64,000 nt of DNA from contig NZ_LFIP02000008.1 of NCBI RefSeq assembly GCF_001189235.2, positions 240,897 to 304,896 on the forward strand, written 5' to 3'. The stretch comes from Bradyrhizobium embrapense (GTDB taxonomy: Bacteria > Pseudomonadota > Alphaproteobacteria > Rhizobiales > Xanthobacteraceae). The position numbers and the translations under genes were made by a program. This document shows, in pieces, positions 63,806 through 64,000 of this stretch (position 1 is its first letter; every line of letters starts with the position of its first letter). The notes beneath the pieces are model-generated. The model did no database searches. It was not told the DNA's origin and was given only the letters and a program-made list of their open reading frames with translations.

Positions 63806-64000
63806 ATGCCCAACAAATCACCCCGTGTTTTCAGCCGAGAGTTCAAGCTTGAGGCGGTTCGCCGCATTCTGGCGGGCGAGCGGATAAGGGCGCTTTCAGA
63901 CGAGCTGAAGGTGCTGCGCAAGGATCTCTACGCCTGGCGCGATCTATTTCGGGCAGGCGGGGCGGCAGCGCTGCGGCCGATCGGCCGCCCGCGCAAAAGC
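63806..64000 (+). CDS. IS3-family-like transposase OrfA, N-terminal part
   Basis: The frame runs off the window after 65 codons: MPNKSPRVFSREFKLEAVRR, then ILAGERIRALSDELKVLRKD, LYAWRDLFRAGG. This is the usual OrfA opening (REFKLEAVR, helix-turn-helix up to about residue 50), found in IS3/IS911-type elements. It would bind the element's ends. GGAG lies 5-8 bases upstream of the ATG within the hairpin listed above. Confidence 0.8.
   Translation, partial: MPNKSPRVFSREFKLEAVRRILAGERIRALSDELKVLRKDLYAWRDLFRAGGAAALRPIGRPRKS

Larger units (their letters stand above)
63751..64000 (+). mobile_element. Left end of an IS3-like insertion sequence, cut by the window edge
   Basis: TGCACCCCAAAAGTGAGACA at 63751 has the TG...CCCC...GT form of IS3-family terminal repeats and is followed within 55 bases by a transposase start. 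Only the left end is visible, so the right repeat and target duplication cannot be checked. Confidence 0.65.

Overview
The window is GC-rich, densely packed alphaproteobacterial chromosome. Gene content, codon use and several families of intergenic palindromic repeats fit a Bradyrhizobium-like organism (order Hyphomicrobiales); this is an inference from recognised protein families, not from a database search. No rRNA, tRNA or CRISPR array was seen. The left edge cuts a fumarylacetoacetate-hydrolase-type gene and the right edge cuts an insertion sequence.

Layout. 1-2.7 kb: the FAH-family end, a 35-residue membrane microprotein and a Gly/His-rich secreted LTXXQ protein. 2.7-7.4 kb: an Lrp/AsnC regulator divergent from a pyruvate-dehydrogenase-E1/transketolase-like enzyme (MdeB-like), followed by an aldehyde dehydrogenase. 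7.6-15.8 kb: a sugar-acid locus with an SMP-30 lactonase, a uronate-dehydrogenase-like enzyme, a GntR/FCD regulator, an IlvD/Edd dehydratase and a complete TRAP transporter, tied together by copies of a TATTGNCAATA palindrome. 16-22.9 kb: a small secreted protein, an enoyl-CoA hydratase, a ferredoxin-reductase-type flavoprotein, two PfkB sugar kinases, a two-domain VOC protein and a TetR regulator. 23-31.8 kb: an NMT1-type ABC transporter running into an enolase-superfamily enzyme, a Gfo/Idh/MocA oxidoreductase, a DUF993 aldolase-like protein, a xylose-isomerase-like TIM barrel and an FMN alpha-hydroxy-acid dehydrogenase. This looks like an uncharacterised carbohydrate pathway.

31.8-42.4 kb: ornithine aminotransferase, a six-TM potassium-channel-like protein adjoining a cytochrome P450, a split TPP decarboxylase, a TetR-controlled RND efflux pair and a RidA-like protein. 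42.5-56.3 kb: twelve same-strand genes encoding two complete dipeptide-type ABC transporters that flank a leaderless gamma-glutamyltransferase and a DUF1028 protein, probably for import and intracellular cleavage of gamma-glutamyl or other peptides. 56.6-63.7 kb: a lipid-flavoured run with a DUF6489-like protein, an alpha/beta hydrolase, a WS/DGAT acyltransferase, an epoxide-hydrolase-like enzyme and a self-sufficient CYP102 (P450-BM3-type) fusion. The window ends in the left end of an IS element next to a half-copy of a repeat.

The leads most worth following are the DUF993/enolase/Gfo-Idh operon, the GntR operator set, the GGT-DUF1028 dual-transporter operon and the WS/DGAT-CYP102 neighbourhood. 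No single unambiguous new system was found.
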